This document shows positions 11,495-24,800 of a stretch of 64,000 bases of DNA, piece after piece. Every line of letters begins with the position of its first letter. The stretch's first letter is position 1. The notes beneath the pieces were generated by a model, which worked only from the letters and a program-made list of their open reading frames with translations, ran no database searches and was not told where the DNA came from. The stretch spans positions 10,101,386 to 10,165,385 of the forward strand of contig CM025850.1 of assembly GCA_003952965.2 (NCBI GenBank), read 5' to 3'. Source of the stretch: Morella rubra. Lineage: Eukaryota > Streptophyta > Magnoliopsida > Fagales > Myricaceae. Both the position numbers and the translations under genes were made by a program.

Positions 11495-13433
11495 CAAAGC
11501 ATAAGTAATTTTTACGTGGAAAACATTTCCGGAGAAAGAAGGAAAAACTATGGGACACTGTAGTACACCTAAAAATCTCCACTATCAACAATATTGGGAG
11601 TACTGGAGTTCTTTCTAGTAATAACTAGAGGTAAACAATCATCAATAATCTCAAGAAAGACAACAATTTACAGCTATCCACGAAATTATAAAAAGATCTT
11701 TCCAAAAATGGAATTACTGTTCACGTGTACTGAAACGATCGATAGTAGAGTGCTCCAAATCCTACCTCCACCGTTCAGACTTTAAAGCCCCTGAGTCATG
11801 AACTTGCCTACCAAATTTCAGCTCAATCTAACCACATATAGTTGCCAATGGGAGTTTTGATCCGTTTGGCAACTCTCAAAAAACTGAAATTTTGGGAGTC
11901 TCTCTCTCTCTGTTTTTTGGCAACAGGATCTTCAAATTGAGAAACTCTCTCCACCTTTTAATTTAGGGATGCAACACATGGTTCAAAATAACCTCCAAAA
12001 TTCGATCGAAAGGAACAAGCCACACGGCTTCTTTAATTTTCCTTGTTAATTCAGTGTGGTCTCCCCACATAGGGAGACCCACAACAATGACACATATTGC
12101 AGGTAATATAGCTTCCCCAAGTCCAGAAGTGTCAATCTCGGAGTTTTCCTTGGGGTTTGTTAAGGCGCAATGGCCAATGCATGGGGTCACAGGCCACACT
12201 AGCTAGCTATAATAATTCCATAAACACCCAAACAAGATATGGCAAACAAATGAAGTAGAATGTAGCCTTCTGCATGTTCAGATATTCGAATTGAGGAAAA
12301 CTGTTCCATATATTTCCTTTGAACTTTAAGTCAATAATTTGTTCCTACTAAAAAGACAGAAAAAAAGGGTCCATGCATTTCATATGGCCATGGCACTCGG
12401 TGTATAACGCAAGTTAATTAGGGTATTACCTTCTTAGCCAAACTGAAAGGGAAACATTGCTTTTAATTGAAAGAAATAAGAGAGTTAGAGGTATACGCAC
12501 CCTTCATCGGAAATATTTAAAGAGTTTGTAATTCCCCCGACCATATTTCGTTTTCAGGCCGGTGAGCATCGCCTTAATTTGTCAAAGGTCATAGCTCTCT
12601 CTCTCTCTCTCTTTCTCTCCGTTTCATCAAGCTATGCAAATTATCAAAGTGGATCTAGCCATTGCACACGGACTTAATTGTCAACAATGCTGTAAATTAA
12701 TCATAATTATTTATCAGACAATTTAAAGAACCGCAATAAAAGGATACAAAAGATCACCATCTGCAAAACGGGTCAGGATTAATCTATCATACACTTTCTA
12801 TACAAAGATATTATAAAGAAGAGTCAGGATTTTAAAAACTAAATTTAATGGCTGAGACAAGTCAAATTCAAGCCCTTTTTATCTTCTTTCATTAAATGAG
12901 GTGGTCAAATTCAGACTTTTAAATTTATTTCTTTAAATCCTGATCGGTGGTTATAAAAATTTAGAACAAACAACTTATCATGGAATCCTTTCCCCCTGTG
13001 AAACGGCTGAAAAGTCCACATGTCCTCCTTCGGCTGCATCTGCATGGATATATATGTAATGCTTTGCAGTACCCTGTGCCCATCCTGTTTTCCTAGGAAT
13101 AGGCCCGGGAGCGAGCGCAAAACAAGCTAGCTAGCGGGTACGCAACTAATTATATATTCTGCGTGGATTTCGAAGACTTTTTGCGTTTTTTTGAAAAAAA
13201 AAATTCCACCTCCTTTGCAGCCCTTATTGTTAATTTACAATAATCCGGTCGTCCAAATATTCCTTGTTGCTTGTTGAAGAACTCTTGTTCATACGTTCGA
13301 CATGATACCCACGTTAATTGACACACAAAGTTCTGTATGTTATATATCATTCTGACTTGGACTGTTTCTTTTGAAAACTACTGTCTAGTTGTTCTTAAAC
13401 AAATCTTAGAAATGATTCCTATATATATATATA
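11495..13433. other. Intergenic, no gene seen
   Basis: The right CAAAG target duplication of the solo LTR is at 11495-11499. A CT microsatellite lies near 12596-12618. Short open frames on both strands carry no recognisable domain and AT-rich codon use. Confidence 0.5.
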
Positions 13434-13890
13434 CAGTGGCAAAGCCAATAATGCAATTGAAGGGCGGGCAAACTCCTAAAGGAAAATGACAAAAAAAAAT
13501 TATTATGTAATGCAAAAAAAGTTTCTTAAAAGTTAAAATATTAAAAATTAAGGACTAAAAACAATAAAAAATATTGAAATACACGTACCGTACTAGTTAT
13601 TGATACTGAGAGATAGCAATTGGGTTCTACGAGACTGCATCTTCTAAAAATGTTGCAAAATAGTTTTTTTCTCAATAGTTTCAAAAATTTTCCTTTTGAT
13701 GTATACTACCATACAATCATTCATAAATGAAATATTTTCAGCATTTTCACAAGCATTTTCACAAATGAACACATAAATGAAACATTTTCAGCATTTTCAA
13801 CGGGCCAAGGGGGGCGGGCCTAGTAAAAAAAAAAATTTAGGGGAGCCATTGAAGGCAGTGGCCCCTGTTCACCCTTCTTGCCTCCGCCTG
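13434..13890. mobile_element. Non-autonomous hAT-like element
   Basis: The left end is CAGTGGCAAAGCCA and the right end, reverse-complemented, is CAGGCGGAGGCAAG; both are variants of the CAG-GCGGAGCCA termini common in plant hAT derivatives. The flanks are TATATATA on the left and ATATATAT on the right, consistent with an 8-bp target duplication, although the AT microsatellite makes this ambiguous. The interior is AT-rich with a GC patch and a CAGTGGCCCCTG motif near the right end. No transposase was found. Confidence 0.55.
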
Positions 13891-16800
13891 ATATATATAT
13901 AGTCTTACTAGCAGAGAGATGAAAGTTACAACTATGAAAATTTAACGTATCAATTCTCTATGTTGATTCCAAGAATTCTTCAATAATCTTCAAGTTTTTG
14001 TCAATCTCACAATCTCGAAAATTTCACAATAGCAGTCCAAGTGTTATGCCTCATTCTTTTTCATTCTCACAATTGTCGTAGGGTTTTCTGAGTCCTGATG
14101 GCCAACTCTCAAACTAACCATTAAGGTAGACTATCTCATAACTATCTTTATATATGAAAACCCTAGTTGTGATAGTGTGTGGGATCGCTAGGGATCTCAG
14201 ATCTCAGCCGTAGGATCACATGAAAAAACTCTTTTTTCATTAACTCTCTTATATTCTTTTATTCCAAATTTTAGGCTTCTACTAATTGTAATCATATTCA
14301 TCAACATATTACAATTCACCTCTGAGAATTTGAAATTGATTTATGAAATCCCTTTTACTAAAAATTATAATTGTTTATTTATCCTTCCATTATACTATAT
14401 TCCATATGAGCTAATAGGACTGGAATATTATCATTGATAAAATCTCTAACTTAGATAATTCTAATTTTATAATTTGTTACTCATTGGACTCTCAAATTGT
14501 TTCAAAACAATTTCACACACACACACACACACATATATATTAATTTCGAAAAATATTTTCACAAAATTCCTCTGCCAGAGATTTCTTTTTCTCGAGTCCA
14601 ACCCTATACAGATATACTTGAATATACTATCTTACAAAGAGACTAGTGAATTTCTTATTGAGCATTTATACAAACTCATTATCATGCACAAGACCCGACG
14701 TTGTTTGGAATATTTGACCTAGAAAGATCATTACCAAATGCCTCGATCAGAGTATAAGCACACAATAAATAAATCTACACAAACCTCTCAAGTCTAAGGA
14801 TAACATAAAAAATTGTGTTGAATATCTTTTCAACATCAATGATCACTTTTAGAAGGTATCCATATTTGATTTCGTTCAGTGTATGTACTCTTATAGTGCA
14901 CCCACTCGTTTTCTTAAGGTCACCACCTCGACGACTGAGTACATAATCCTATTAGGCACAATGAGCGTAGACCTATTGTACATAAATATGTACCTTGGTC
15001 TAGAACAAAACATCAAGTGTATAAAGAACCGAAAAGTCATACTCCAAGCCTTTGAGTCATTAATCATTGACATGATTTTTCTACAATTTCACTCAATAAT
15101 AACCCTGTAACATCTTATGTCACAACATATTACCCAATATAATAAATATAAACATGTGGTATCTAAATAACAATTACCTGGAATAATAATTTTTAGAGCA
15201 TACTTCTTACAAGAGATTCCCAATTCTTTACACTATCCAATTGTAGAACTAGATTCAGCCAGCAGCTAGCAGTTCGTAACTATAAAATTCAAACCTTGAA
15301 CGTATATTTAGTATTTCCTCAATTAAGCAACCATAAAGTCAAATCCGCGGCCCTTAGCCCTTCTTAAAGGTCATTTTATGAATTGTTGAAATAACTAAAT
15401 TAGTTGTTCAAATTCAAAGAAAATTTCAAAAAATTTTAAGGATTTGACTTTTTTCTATGTACTGATAAATTGTTAGCGGAAAACATATATATCCGAATCC
15501 GATGCTTCTTTTTGCAATACTTAGATCGACCCAAAGATCTTTTGGGTAACATAAAATTAAGGTAATTAAAGACAAATGTTAAAATGTAGAAATTCGGAAA
15601 AACAGCCGTAAAGCATTGGAGCATCATTAATAATGTTCATGAATCAAGAAAATCAATATGTTACCATTGAAAAAAAAAAAAACGTTAACAATGTTACAGT
15701 TACAGTTTGTAACTTTCTGACCATTCAATAAGATTTTTTTAATCCTTCCGTACCTCAAACTGAACTTGGGTAACTGGGTTCCTTCTTTATAAGACCTCAA
15801 GACAATTACGAGAGTTATATCCTTCCTATAGATCTTTCATTACAAATATTTGAGGATACCCTATAGCGTTTTCGTTGGTGTTGTTAATATTTCAACAGGA
15901 CAATAAGGAGAATATTGAGACGCCATGCACGGTTCAGGTACGTACGAACCCATAGATTTTTCCTGTCAGGAAATCGTAAAGTTTACTACTATTGGATGTA
16001 TACACGGAATTGATCCATGAATATTGCACTTCTCTCCTAGATAATGCAGAACTTTCTAATTGCTTGAGCTCCGAAGCACCTGCTCTCCAGATTTCCATCG
16101 ATCCAACAAAGCTCTCAGCTTTGAGGTTTATTTGATAACAGAAACTAGTGGAACAATATTATTGCTTACAATCTCCTATATTTCATGAGCTGTAGGAATT
16201 AACCCAGTGGAAAAATATTTAGATTTACTTCCAGACGTTTGAATGGGGAGAACTTTAACACAAAAATTGCATTTTGTATCTGTTGCGCGCCAATTTCTTT
16301 TAGAAGTGGAGTTATTTCGATCGGGTTTCTTTTCGAGATATATGCGAATAAAATTAACATTAATGTACGTAGTCCTTTGCTTTACGGGAATCCTAATATA
16401 AAGTTCAGGCCTTTTGGCTGGCTCGCTGAGAAGTTACTCAAGTTGTATTCTATTTTAGCTCCCATATCTGGTGCTACTTTTACTATTAATGCCAATGCTA
16501 TGAAATCCAGAATACACGAAGAACACTTAATTTGATACTGTCACTGCCTGATACATCAAAAGTGGCTTATTGGTCTTGCACCAAACAAAGCTCATGATCT
16601 TACAGTTGGTAGCTCAGACTGCTAGTTCTGCGCTTTAATTCTACAGATGAGATCACTCTTCCAATTTTCAAACACCCCTCCTCTCCATATCTATTACAAG
16701 AGATTCAATCTCAAGACTCCTTCATTTTCTGAAGGGAAAGATATATATATATGTACCTTAGTTACCTACGCTGGGTCAATTAAGCCGATTTTTTGCCATG

Positions 16801-16999
16801 CCAAAACAGTACGATTCAGTACTACATCTCCTTCCTTTGTTTCCATTATCAATCTCTTGCAAATATACTTGCTTGATGCTTCTGTAGAACAGTGGCCGAA
16901 CTACGATACGTATAAAGAGCATTTACCCTCTATTCGAATGTACGCTATCAATTAATTGGTTATATATGGTACGTTGAACCGAGATTTTCAGGAGCAAAT
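13891..16999. other. Intergenic, unexplained AT-rich sequence
   Basis: No gene is supported. A CA/TA microsatellite lies at about 14514-14540. Two plus-strand open stretches of about 100 codons each, at 16239-16535 and 16647-16955, lack recognisable motifs and are not linked by obvious splice sites. They may be remnants of an old insertion downstream of bHLH copy 2. Confidence 0.4.
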
Positions 17000-18598
17000 T
17001 TAACATGGAAATAGTTGTTCCCGCTTCTCAATCATGCACGTGACTTTTTCACTTAGATACTCGCATTCCCATCGATAGTTTCCTTCTACCTGTATAACCC
17101 AAATGAAAAGAAAACGATAACAGTTTAGCTTAGCGTATATTAATTAATTTATTAGTAGATGTGAAGTGTACGTTTTAATGTCCTGAATAAATTTTTAGAC
17201 AGATGCACGCGACAATTAACACACCCGCAAGACACAGATGTATCTAGCTAGCATATTACTGTAATAAAAGGTTAAACGTCTGAATCTGCCACCCAAATTA
17301 AATGAGCAAAAGTATATACAAAACTTACCTGAAAATGTAAACTGTGGAACACCCTCCCGCCAAAGGACTCGAAGGAAGAAGCATTTAATAGTAAAAGTCC
17401 GTTCTCCTCTAAGTACACCAAGATCTCAGTTAGCGAAAGCTTGTGGGACTTGTATGTGGTCATCTGAATGATAACTTCTCTATCATTGAGCCGACTAGCC
17501 GAAACAGCAGAACATGACGTAAGTGCTGCATTTTTATTTTGCTTCTCTTGATGACTTAGATTTCCATGCCTAGAAAGTTTTGATAGTAGCTCTTCCTTCT
17601 TCTGAAGCAGCCCTTCCACTTGCTCCTGCAGTTCTGGAATGTATTTTAACACGCGGGAAACTGTGGCCGGAACGCTTAATTTTTTCTGTATCAAAGCCAT
17701 AAGACCGGAAACAACGAATATCATGAGGTGGATTATAGAGGACAGTCTAACCATAGGGTGGGCCTAATACTAAGAATCATTAATCTTTGTTAATTAAACT
17801 TTTTTTCAGAATAGCTCATCTCAGACTTTAGACAAATGGATTTGATATCGGGTCTACATATTTGAGAGAGACTTTGAAATAATTGTATTTAGACGAATGC
17901 TATACTAAACAAGAAAATTTTACAAGAAAAAATACAAAATGATACGACAAAGGGTCTGCCGCGTGACACTTGTCTTGATAAAAATTTTAGAGAAATTCTT
18001 CCTGTATTTGGTGCAATATTTTAAATTAGTTTCCAGCCTAGAAATTTTTTTTTGAATTAGTTTCCTTTTTACGTCTCTTAAGCAACTACGATACGCATGT
18101 ATCATTGGTCATCAAGACTTAAGATGGCATCAAAGAAGGTTAAAACTGGTCCTAGTAGGTTCAGTGCTTCTCTGATCTCTCGCCTCCGGTGGGCCTGAAA
18201 CTTCTGTTTTCTGCTAAAGTTTCTTTCAGATAACCAACCAGTCCAAAACTAAAGAGAAGAAGAAAAGGAAGAGAGAGATAATAATTGGTAAGTACCGTCT
18301 GATCTGGCCCGGGAAGTAGAGAACGGAGAGAGGTGTATAAAGTGTTGATCTTCTTGCGACGATCACGCTCGCTAGCGTTGTGGTTAAGCTTCTTAACCTT
18401 CAAGGGGTCACCGTAAATACTCGTTGACTGTACGTACTGATTATGATCAACCTGTGGCTGGGACGGAGGGACTTGAAGAAATGACTCCGAAGTTCCAGTG
18501 TCTTTGTAATTAGCGTAGCTCTGCTGGTCATGGCTTATATGATCCTCCAAGGACCATGCTATGGGGGATGAAAACATAGGCGGGAACAGTGTCAACAT
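17000..18598 (-). CDS. BHLH38/39-like: Subgroup Ib bHLH transcription factor (ORG2/bHLH38-39 type), copy 2
   Basis: Tandem paralogue of the gene at 4240-6111, with the same predicted role in nuclear iron-deficiency transcription. Exons 18598-18296, 17685-17329 and 17089-17000 join in phase 0 to give 249 aa. Exon 2 is exactly 357 nt, as in copy 1. The basic region KKLNHNASERDRRKK keeps the contact triad H73, E77, R81. The second helix begins KKLSVPATVSRVLKYIPEL, and the end of exon 2 reads SSFESFGGRVFHSLHFQ. Exon 3 begins VEGNYRWECEYL. The N-terminus MLTLFPPMFSSPIAW matches the family start better than copy 1 does, so this copy may be closer to the ancestral form. The long middle of exon 2 (about residues 130-165) is the main region of divergence. 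A TATA-like stretch lies about 80 bp upstream. No disruptive change was seen. Confidence 0.94.
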
Positions 18599-18678
18599 GG
18601 TGGGATTGCTTTGGCACTGCTGTTTCGGAGCTTGGTAATTGTTGGCTAAGAAATGAGATGGTCATAACAGCAATTGCC

Positions 18679-18686
18679 TATATATA
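18679..18686 (-). promoter_or_regulatory. TATA-like element of bHLH copy 2
   Basis: TATATATA lies about 80-90 bp upstream of the ATG at 18598, similar in distance to the TATA box of copy 1. Confidence 0.45.
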
Positions 18687-18699
18687 CATGACAAGTACA

Positions 18700-21600
18700 A
18701 AATTGAAGACTTCTCTCCCCGTTTTCAATTGTTTGACATATTGGGGGGAGAAGTTATTTAGAAAACGGTTGCCCTAGGAAGCTAAAAAATGAATTAGAAT
18801 AGTATGATATATTCAAGAAAATGACCATGTCTCTCTTCCCCACTTGAGCACTGTCTGCGCGCGTGCGCTTGGGGGAGACAGGTGTCGTTGTCCTGAGGCA
18901 ATTGAAAGGGGAGATTGCGTAATGTATAGCACGGTTTTGTCCCCTTCTTACGACAGACAACCATTTTTAACAAAGGCTTACTACCGAACTATCTACCGCA
19001 TTCTACGTACCTTGCCCCTGCTTTTTTCCTTTTTTAAAATTTTCAAAGCTTTAATTCTTTTTGGTTTTTTTTTTTTCTATTCTAATTCTTTTTGTTTTTC
19101 TTCCATTGATAAAATGGAAAACCCATTGACAAAACGCCAAGTACAAGAAGCCAAAAAGTCCTTCACGACAAGAAAGAGGAAAGTGAGATAATTAATCGCT
19201 AAAATTTACTCGTACGCCTTTCTTTTGGCCGCAGAATTGCCTCTGATTAACCCCTTAGCAAAAAAAAAAATTGCCGATCGAAATCTAGCTTACGACCCCC
19301 ACAGTACGTAGTTTCAAAATAGCCAACTTCAACATCACAAATATCACAGACTTCCCGGCCTTCTAGTTAGTTAGTAAGAGCACGTCTAAGCTCAGAGTAC
19401 CGATATATATCTAGCTCTTCATTTGATAAAATAGAGCACTTCTTCCACCAAATTTAGAGACTTCCCTAGGAACTTGGTGATCTTAATCTTGACTAGAAGT
19501 ATCGATCAAACAAATTTATTAGGAGTCAAATCTACCATTATAAGCTATCTACCTTTTCCCTTTTCTATGTCTACAAACTTTTGTTAATCATCTTACATAT
19601 ATCTATATACAAGAACAGCTAGCAAACCAAAGGAAACTCCCACTAATTAAGCTATCGTTTCTCACATTCATTAATTAATATCAGCAAAGTTCACTTTTGT
19701 AACTTTTTGGCTTATCCGGGAGTGAGAAGGAATTGAAACGAGTAATATATGATGATATTCCCAGTACTTAATTATATTGGAATTTGGATTAATGTGAAGG
19801 CATGCAGTACGCATAGAGATTGGTGAATGAATTAAGCTCCATTCACTTTTATATAACTGTAAGTGTATGTATATATATAATTAGGTCACATATTGATTGT
19901 GAATTAGGTCAATTGACTTTATAAAAGGCATTGGGAGTTTCTATTGGTAAATTAGTCCTTGTCAAGTGTTACGTAAATATGCTAATTGCTAGCTAGCTAG
20001 CACGTACGTACGTCATGATGTCATACAAACTAAAAAAATTGTAAAAACTCTGGTATGTCAAATTAGATGATCGATGTAGGGACAGTCTCTGTCCTTGATT
20101 GCGCAAATTGTGCACTTAATTAGTAAATGATATGTGAAATGTCTCTCTGGTAAGGATAGCACGTAGAAGACTAGATATCATCAATAAACACAAAAATTAT
20201 ATGATGGTTTTGTCTTGCAAGCCTGCATCGCTGATGTTCGAAAGACGCCTAAGAGGTTGTCTCTTTATGGCAAGGGCTTGATTGGTTGCGTTTTACAAGA
20301 TGTGATCATAATACATGTATGTAGGTACGTAGCATAAAAAGACAAACATATATAGTAACATACAAAACTACTCTATCGGACAATATTGTACAACAATCGA
20401 ATATCCCTCCTTGGTGGTTGGGGAATTCGGTCGAACTGAACAGGATTCAAATGAGTCAAGCCCCTCACCAATGGTTTCATGAACACGAATATTTTTCATC
20501 ACATGGATTGTTTTTCTTCCATTAGTTGGGCCTACAATCCAACAGGAAAAGAACTTAAAAGTTGATATATACCCCGGTGGAGTCAAATCTAAAAAGAAAA
20601 ATAATGATCACCCAAAAGGCCATACCTCAACATTAATCAACAAATTCTCTAGACAAGAAAACAAAGAAATTAAGTCCTTGGAAAACTGATGGCTAACTAA
20701 CAGCATTCCGTACTCCGATTTCTTTTTGTTAAATGGATTGGTTTACTAAAAATTGAAATTTTCTTGTATTAAATTAAGAATCTTTTAGTAGTTAGAGTGC
20801 AAATCCTCCAAGTCACTTCAAAATTTTCCCTTGATCTTAATTTAAAGAATTGCCTTCATAGTCTTATCCTGTGGATCAGCTCGAGCAAAAAGCATTCTAT
20901 AACCTAAATTGATAAGAAAATTTCTATTTGCTCAGAACTTCAATCATGGGTTTCTCACTAGAATGCATCTCCCCGTACTTCCCTCTCTTAAATAATTACA
21001 AAATTCGTATCAAGCGTCACCTGCAGGTTGAGATAACCCCATCCAGAGCCATGCCTAAACTAGATGTCCGTACGTCTAGAACTCGATGTGCCTGGTCTCC
21101 CACTTTATTATATAAAGTTTTATGTCGTTTCGTTAATTTGGGTTATTGTACTAGTTCTTGCTTTTCGCTTGTCAATGAGCTTGTGAATTTTTCTTCTTTT
21201 AATTTTCTTTTCAATATACCAAATTTGCATGTCGTACCTTATCTCATAGTCGGGGACCAATCCCGGCTGTTCTGTTCTGATTTTATAATTGCAGAATATA
21301 AATATATATCGGTTTCTATACTAAATATATATACACTAGAACATTAATTTACTTTGAGCCCGACTATCCCAAGGGACAAGTTAGACCCGGAACTCGCAAT
21401 TGAGAAACAAAATATAAAGGATTCAATATGAAAGGAGGCTAATTCTGGGATAAACTACTCAAGATTTAAAACACACCCAGCATACAACTTCCCCATTGCT
21501 TTCGTGTAGAAGCAAAGAATAAAACCAGATATCACCGGCCTAATAAGAGCCACTAATCGTTATCACATGAGACCTGAGAACAATATAGATATAAATAAAT

Positions 21601-21855
21601 AAACGAACATTTATATATATGGGAGATCAAAATCACAGTTCCGTGGAGGCGCGGAAGATTACAAAATTTTCCTTGAGAAAAAAGAAAAATTAAATTATAG
21701 CCAAAAAGGAACAAAAACAAAACCTGAGAAGCTCAGTCCACCCTGCTTGCCTCATCATCTTGTAATGCATGTCAAACCACCATGGTCAGCTGGAACAACT
21801 GAGATGATGTTAGAAGACGAATCCAGGATATTTCACACAAAAATGAACGATGGAT
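18700..21855. other. Intergenic between bHLH copy 2 and NOL10
   Basis: This is upstream sequence of bHLH copy 2 and, at its right end, the NOL10 3' flank. Several open stretches, such as a 139-codon frame ending at 21347, lack an ATG or recognisable motifs. No transposon ends were identified. Confidence 0.45.
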
Positions 21856-24800
21856 TCACCAGCGGCCTCGGCCTCGGCCACGCCCACGGCCTCCGCCTCC
21901 GCCTCCGCCACGCCCACGGCTTCCACCTCTGCCTCCACCTCTTCTGCCTCTGCCACGATTAAATCCTCTCCCTCGGCCTCGAAAACCTGATGTCTCTGGC
22001 TTAAGCCCCAATGACTGGACTCCCCTTCTCTTCCCAAGGTGCAGTTCTTTGTCCTCCTCATCTTCCTTGTACTTGGCTGAGCTTCTGGAAGTGAATGAAA
22101 TCTCTCGGGATCCTCCTGGTCCAAACTTCACGCCACTCCAGATACCAGAATGCTGCTGATCATCTTTGAGAGCGGCTACTCTCTCTCCAATGGGAAGCAA
22201 GTCCTCCGTTGCAAGTGACACATCACTATGGAACGCCTCTGCATGTCGCTCATCTTTAACTTCATACAACCTGAGTTTGTAGAACGTCAATTTAAAACTT
22301 TCCAAGGTTTCACCAATGATAAAGACAAGAAGGATCCAAGCAGCATAAACAAAAATAAGCCACAAAGCGTCACCTTGGAGCTCGTGCTTTCTTCCATGTT
22401 TTACTCTTGTCATCGCCAAGTTCACCTTCTGATGACTCTGATGCTGCTGAGAGGTCGGAATCACTTAAACTCTGATCTGCATCCTCCATGACAGGTTCAA
22501 AATGTTCCTCAACTAAAGATGGTTGCTTTTTGGAAGACATGGGATTGTAAGACAGATACTCGAAGGACTCCTCATCAATTTCAAAGTTCTGGATACAAAA
22601 ATTGAACAAACAATGTAAAATGAAACGGGTTGAATTATTCAGAAAGCATCCAGAAACAGACAGGTTCATAAGCAGCCCTAATTTTCCACCATTGTAGGTA
22701 CAAGTTGGTCACCACAAACATGGAAATTTCTATACACAAGAACTTCGACCAAACATCAACTTAAATCACGTAAAACTAAGAAAAGGGAAGGGCAACCATA
22801 AACAGCACTAACCAACAACAAGATTATCATACCTTATCCGAAAACATAGCCGTAAATCGCTCATCTTCTAAAACATCACTGCTAAGTCCTTTCTTCTTCT
22901 TTGATGCCTTTTTAATCTCCTTGTCATCAGCATCTCTCTTTTCATTTTCTGCTTCCTCGGTTTCAAGTATACGAGCTGCAAGGTCCCGGTTGACCTTGGG
23001 TAGTTTCCTCCTAATCTGCAGAAACACAAAGACAAGAAATTCAAAGCATAAGAACCAAGCAATTTATCAATCGCTCAAAAAAAGAGGAATTTTTATGAAC
23101 CAAACCATCTAAATCTAATTCTGACTGATATAAAGCATGCTAAACTTGATGTCCATGAAATTATTCTCATCCCGACCCCCAAAACCCCAACACACGTCCC
23201 CTCTAATCCCAAAGGTCAACCCTAAACCCAAAGAACTAAAAATATCTTTAGTTTTGATAGCTTAATAGATTATAATGACTGATAGTAACCTTTGAGCACC
23301 AGCGACGGAACAAGCGAAAAGAATTTAAGGAGTTGTTGAGTTCTAATTACCAGCAGAAATAAGCAAAGCAAATGAAATTAGCAATTCCAAAACATTCATT
23401 TCATTCAGTCTGCTACCAAATGCCAAGTTTTCATTTTCTCACTTAGTTTATTTTGCATATAAAATGGAGCATTGAGGACAAAAAACCGAGGATTGCAAAT
23501 GCTATGTCCATGACTGCCATCATTGATAGCATCATGAGGAAAAAAAAGGAAAACCCCAATTGTCATTGACCACTCTTTCATGTGCCATAAATCAATGAAA
23601 ATTTTCATAGAACTGCAGAGGAGAAATTCCATATTTCTTCAAAGGAGCTAATCTACAATTTTGATGGATGAAAGCACGATGTCATAGTCACCTTGTCTTA
23701 GACAGTTAATACTCAGAACGAACAGAAAGAGAGTAAGAAGGAAAGCAATGAACCATATTTTTCATGCCCCAAGTTGACACTAGGCCATCTTCATGGTCAG
23801 AGACTCTTACAGAAGCAAATTAGAAACTTCATGCAGTGGAGAAGGGAGAAAAGCATACTGAAAACAAAATCCTCAAGGTACACCAATCTGCTATTTGCGC
23901 ATTCAAACCACTATAACAGACTGCTGATGCATACATTTAAGAAAAACAGTATAACCATACAACTATAGCAAATTACAGCCGAGCTACAAAATTGTTTATA
24001 ATGTAAAAAGTTTGGAGGTACATTTAAAGAGAAATCGCTCAAATATGGAACGAAAACCCACCGTAATTCGAGATGCACGTTCATTTTCCAATTTCTCCCT
24101 CTTCCGCTGTTCTATGTAAGAATCATATGCAAAAGGATCCACCAATGCTTTTGCCTGCAGAAGTATAAAATCTGAGAACAGCAAATTCACATGCAGATTA
24201 TCCATAACATCATAATCCAATTACTAGAACTACTATATTGAGCGAGGAACCTTTCTCCTGCTTTGTTTCCTTATTTTTTTTTTTTTTTTTTGCTAAGTTG
24301 CATATGCACCCAACGGTTTTGACCTCAAGACCCTCCACCCTGTTACCATCAAGATGTCCTGTAGTCTAGACCAATACTTAATTATCTACATCAACTAACA
24401 GGTCAAAAATTCAGAAAATGGAGATACTCCAAACTCTAACATTTGAATTAACGTACATTCATAAATCATTAGAAGTATCAATTAGGCTTCATGTACTGCT
24501 ATAACAGAGATTGTAAACAATTCAACATCATAAGATGACAACAATAACTCAGTAAATAGGACACAAAACCCCAGTGTTGACAAAAAAATTTTAAAAAAAA
24601 GCTATCAAAAGATTTATGCCTACCTCTCAAGTTGGTGATATGTAAAGATGCCAGGTTCTGTGTATCTAATCTTTTTATAACATCACCCCATTTTCATAAC
24701 AAGACAATGTAATCACTCTCAGGCAAGCATGCTCGAAAAGAAATGAGCGATGGTTTAAGGGAGAATGTGGTGAAATTCAAATAAATGCATAGCTTGTCTC

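Noticed and set aside
14883-15110. 75-codon plus-strand frame with an overlapping antisense frame
   Set aside because: Overlapping frames on both strands in AT-rich sequence suggest chance.
16239-16955. Two adjacent plus-strand frames of about 100 codons
   Set aside because: No motif, no splice link between them, and no homologous position beside the other bHLH copy.
20928-21347. 139-codon plus-strand frame
   Set aside because: No ATG at its start, no recognisable domain, AT-driven codon use; not called as a gene.
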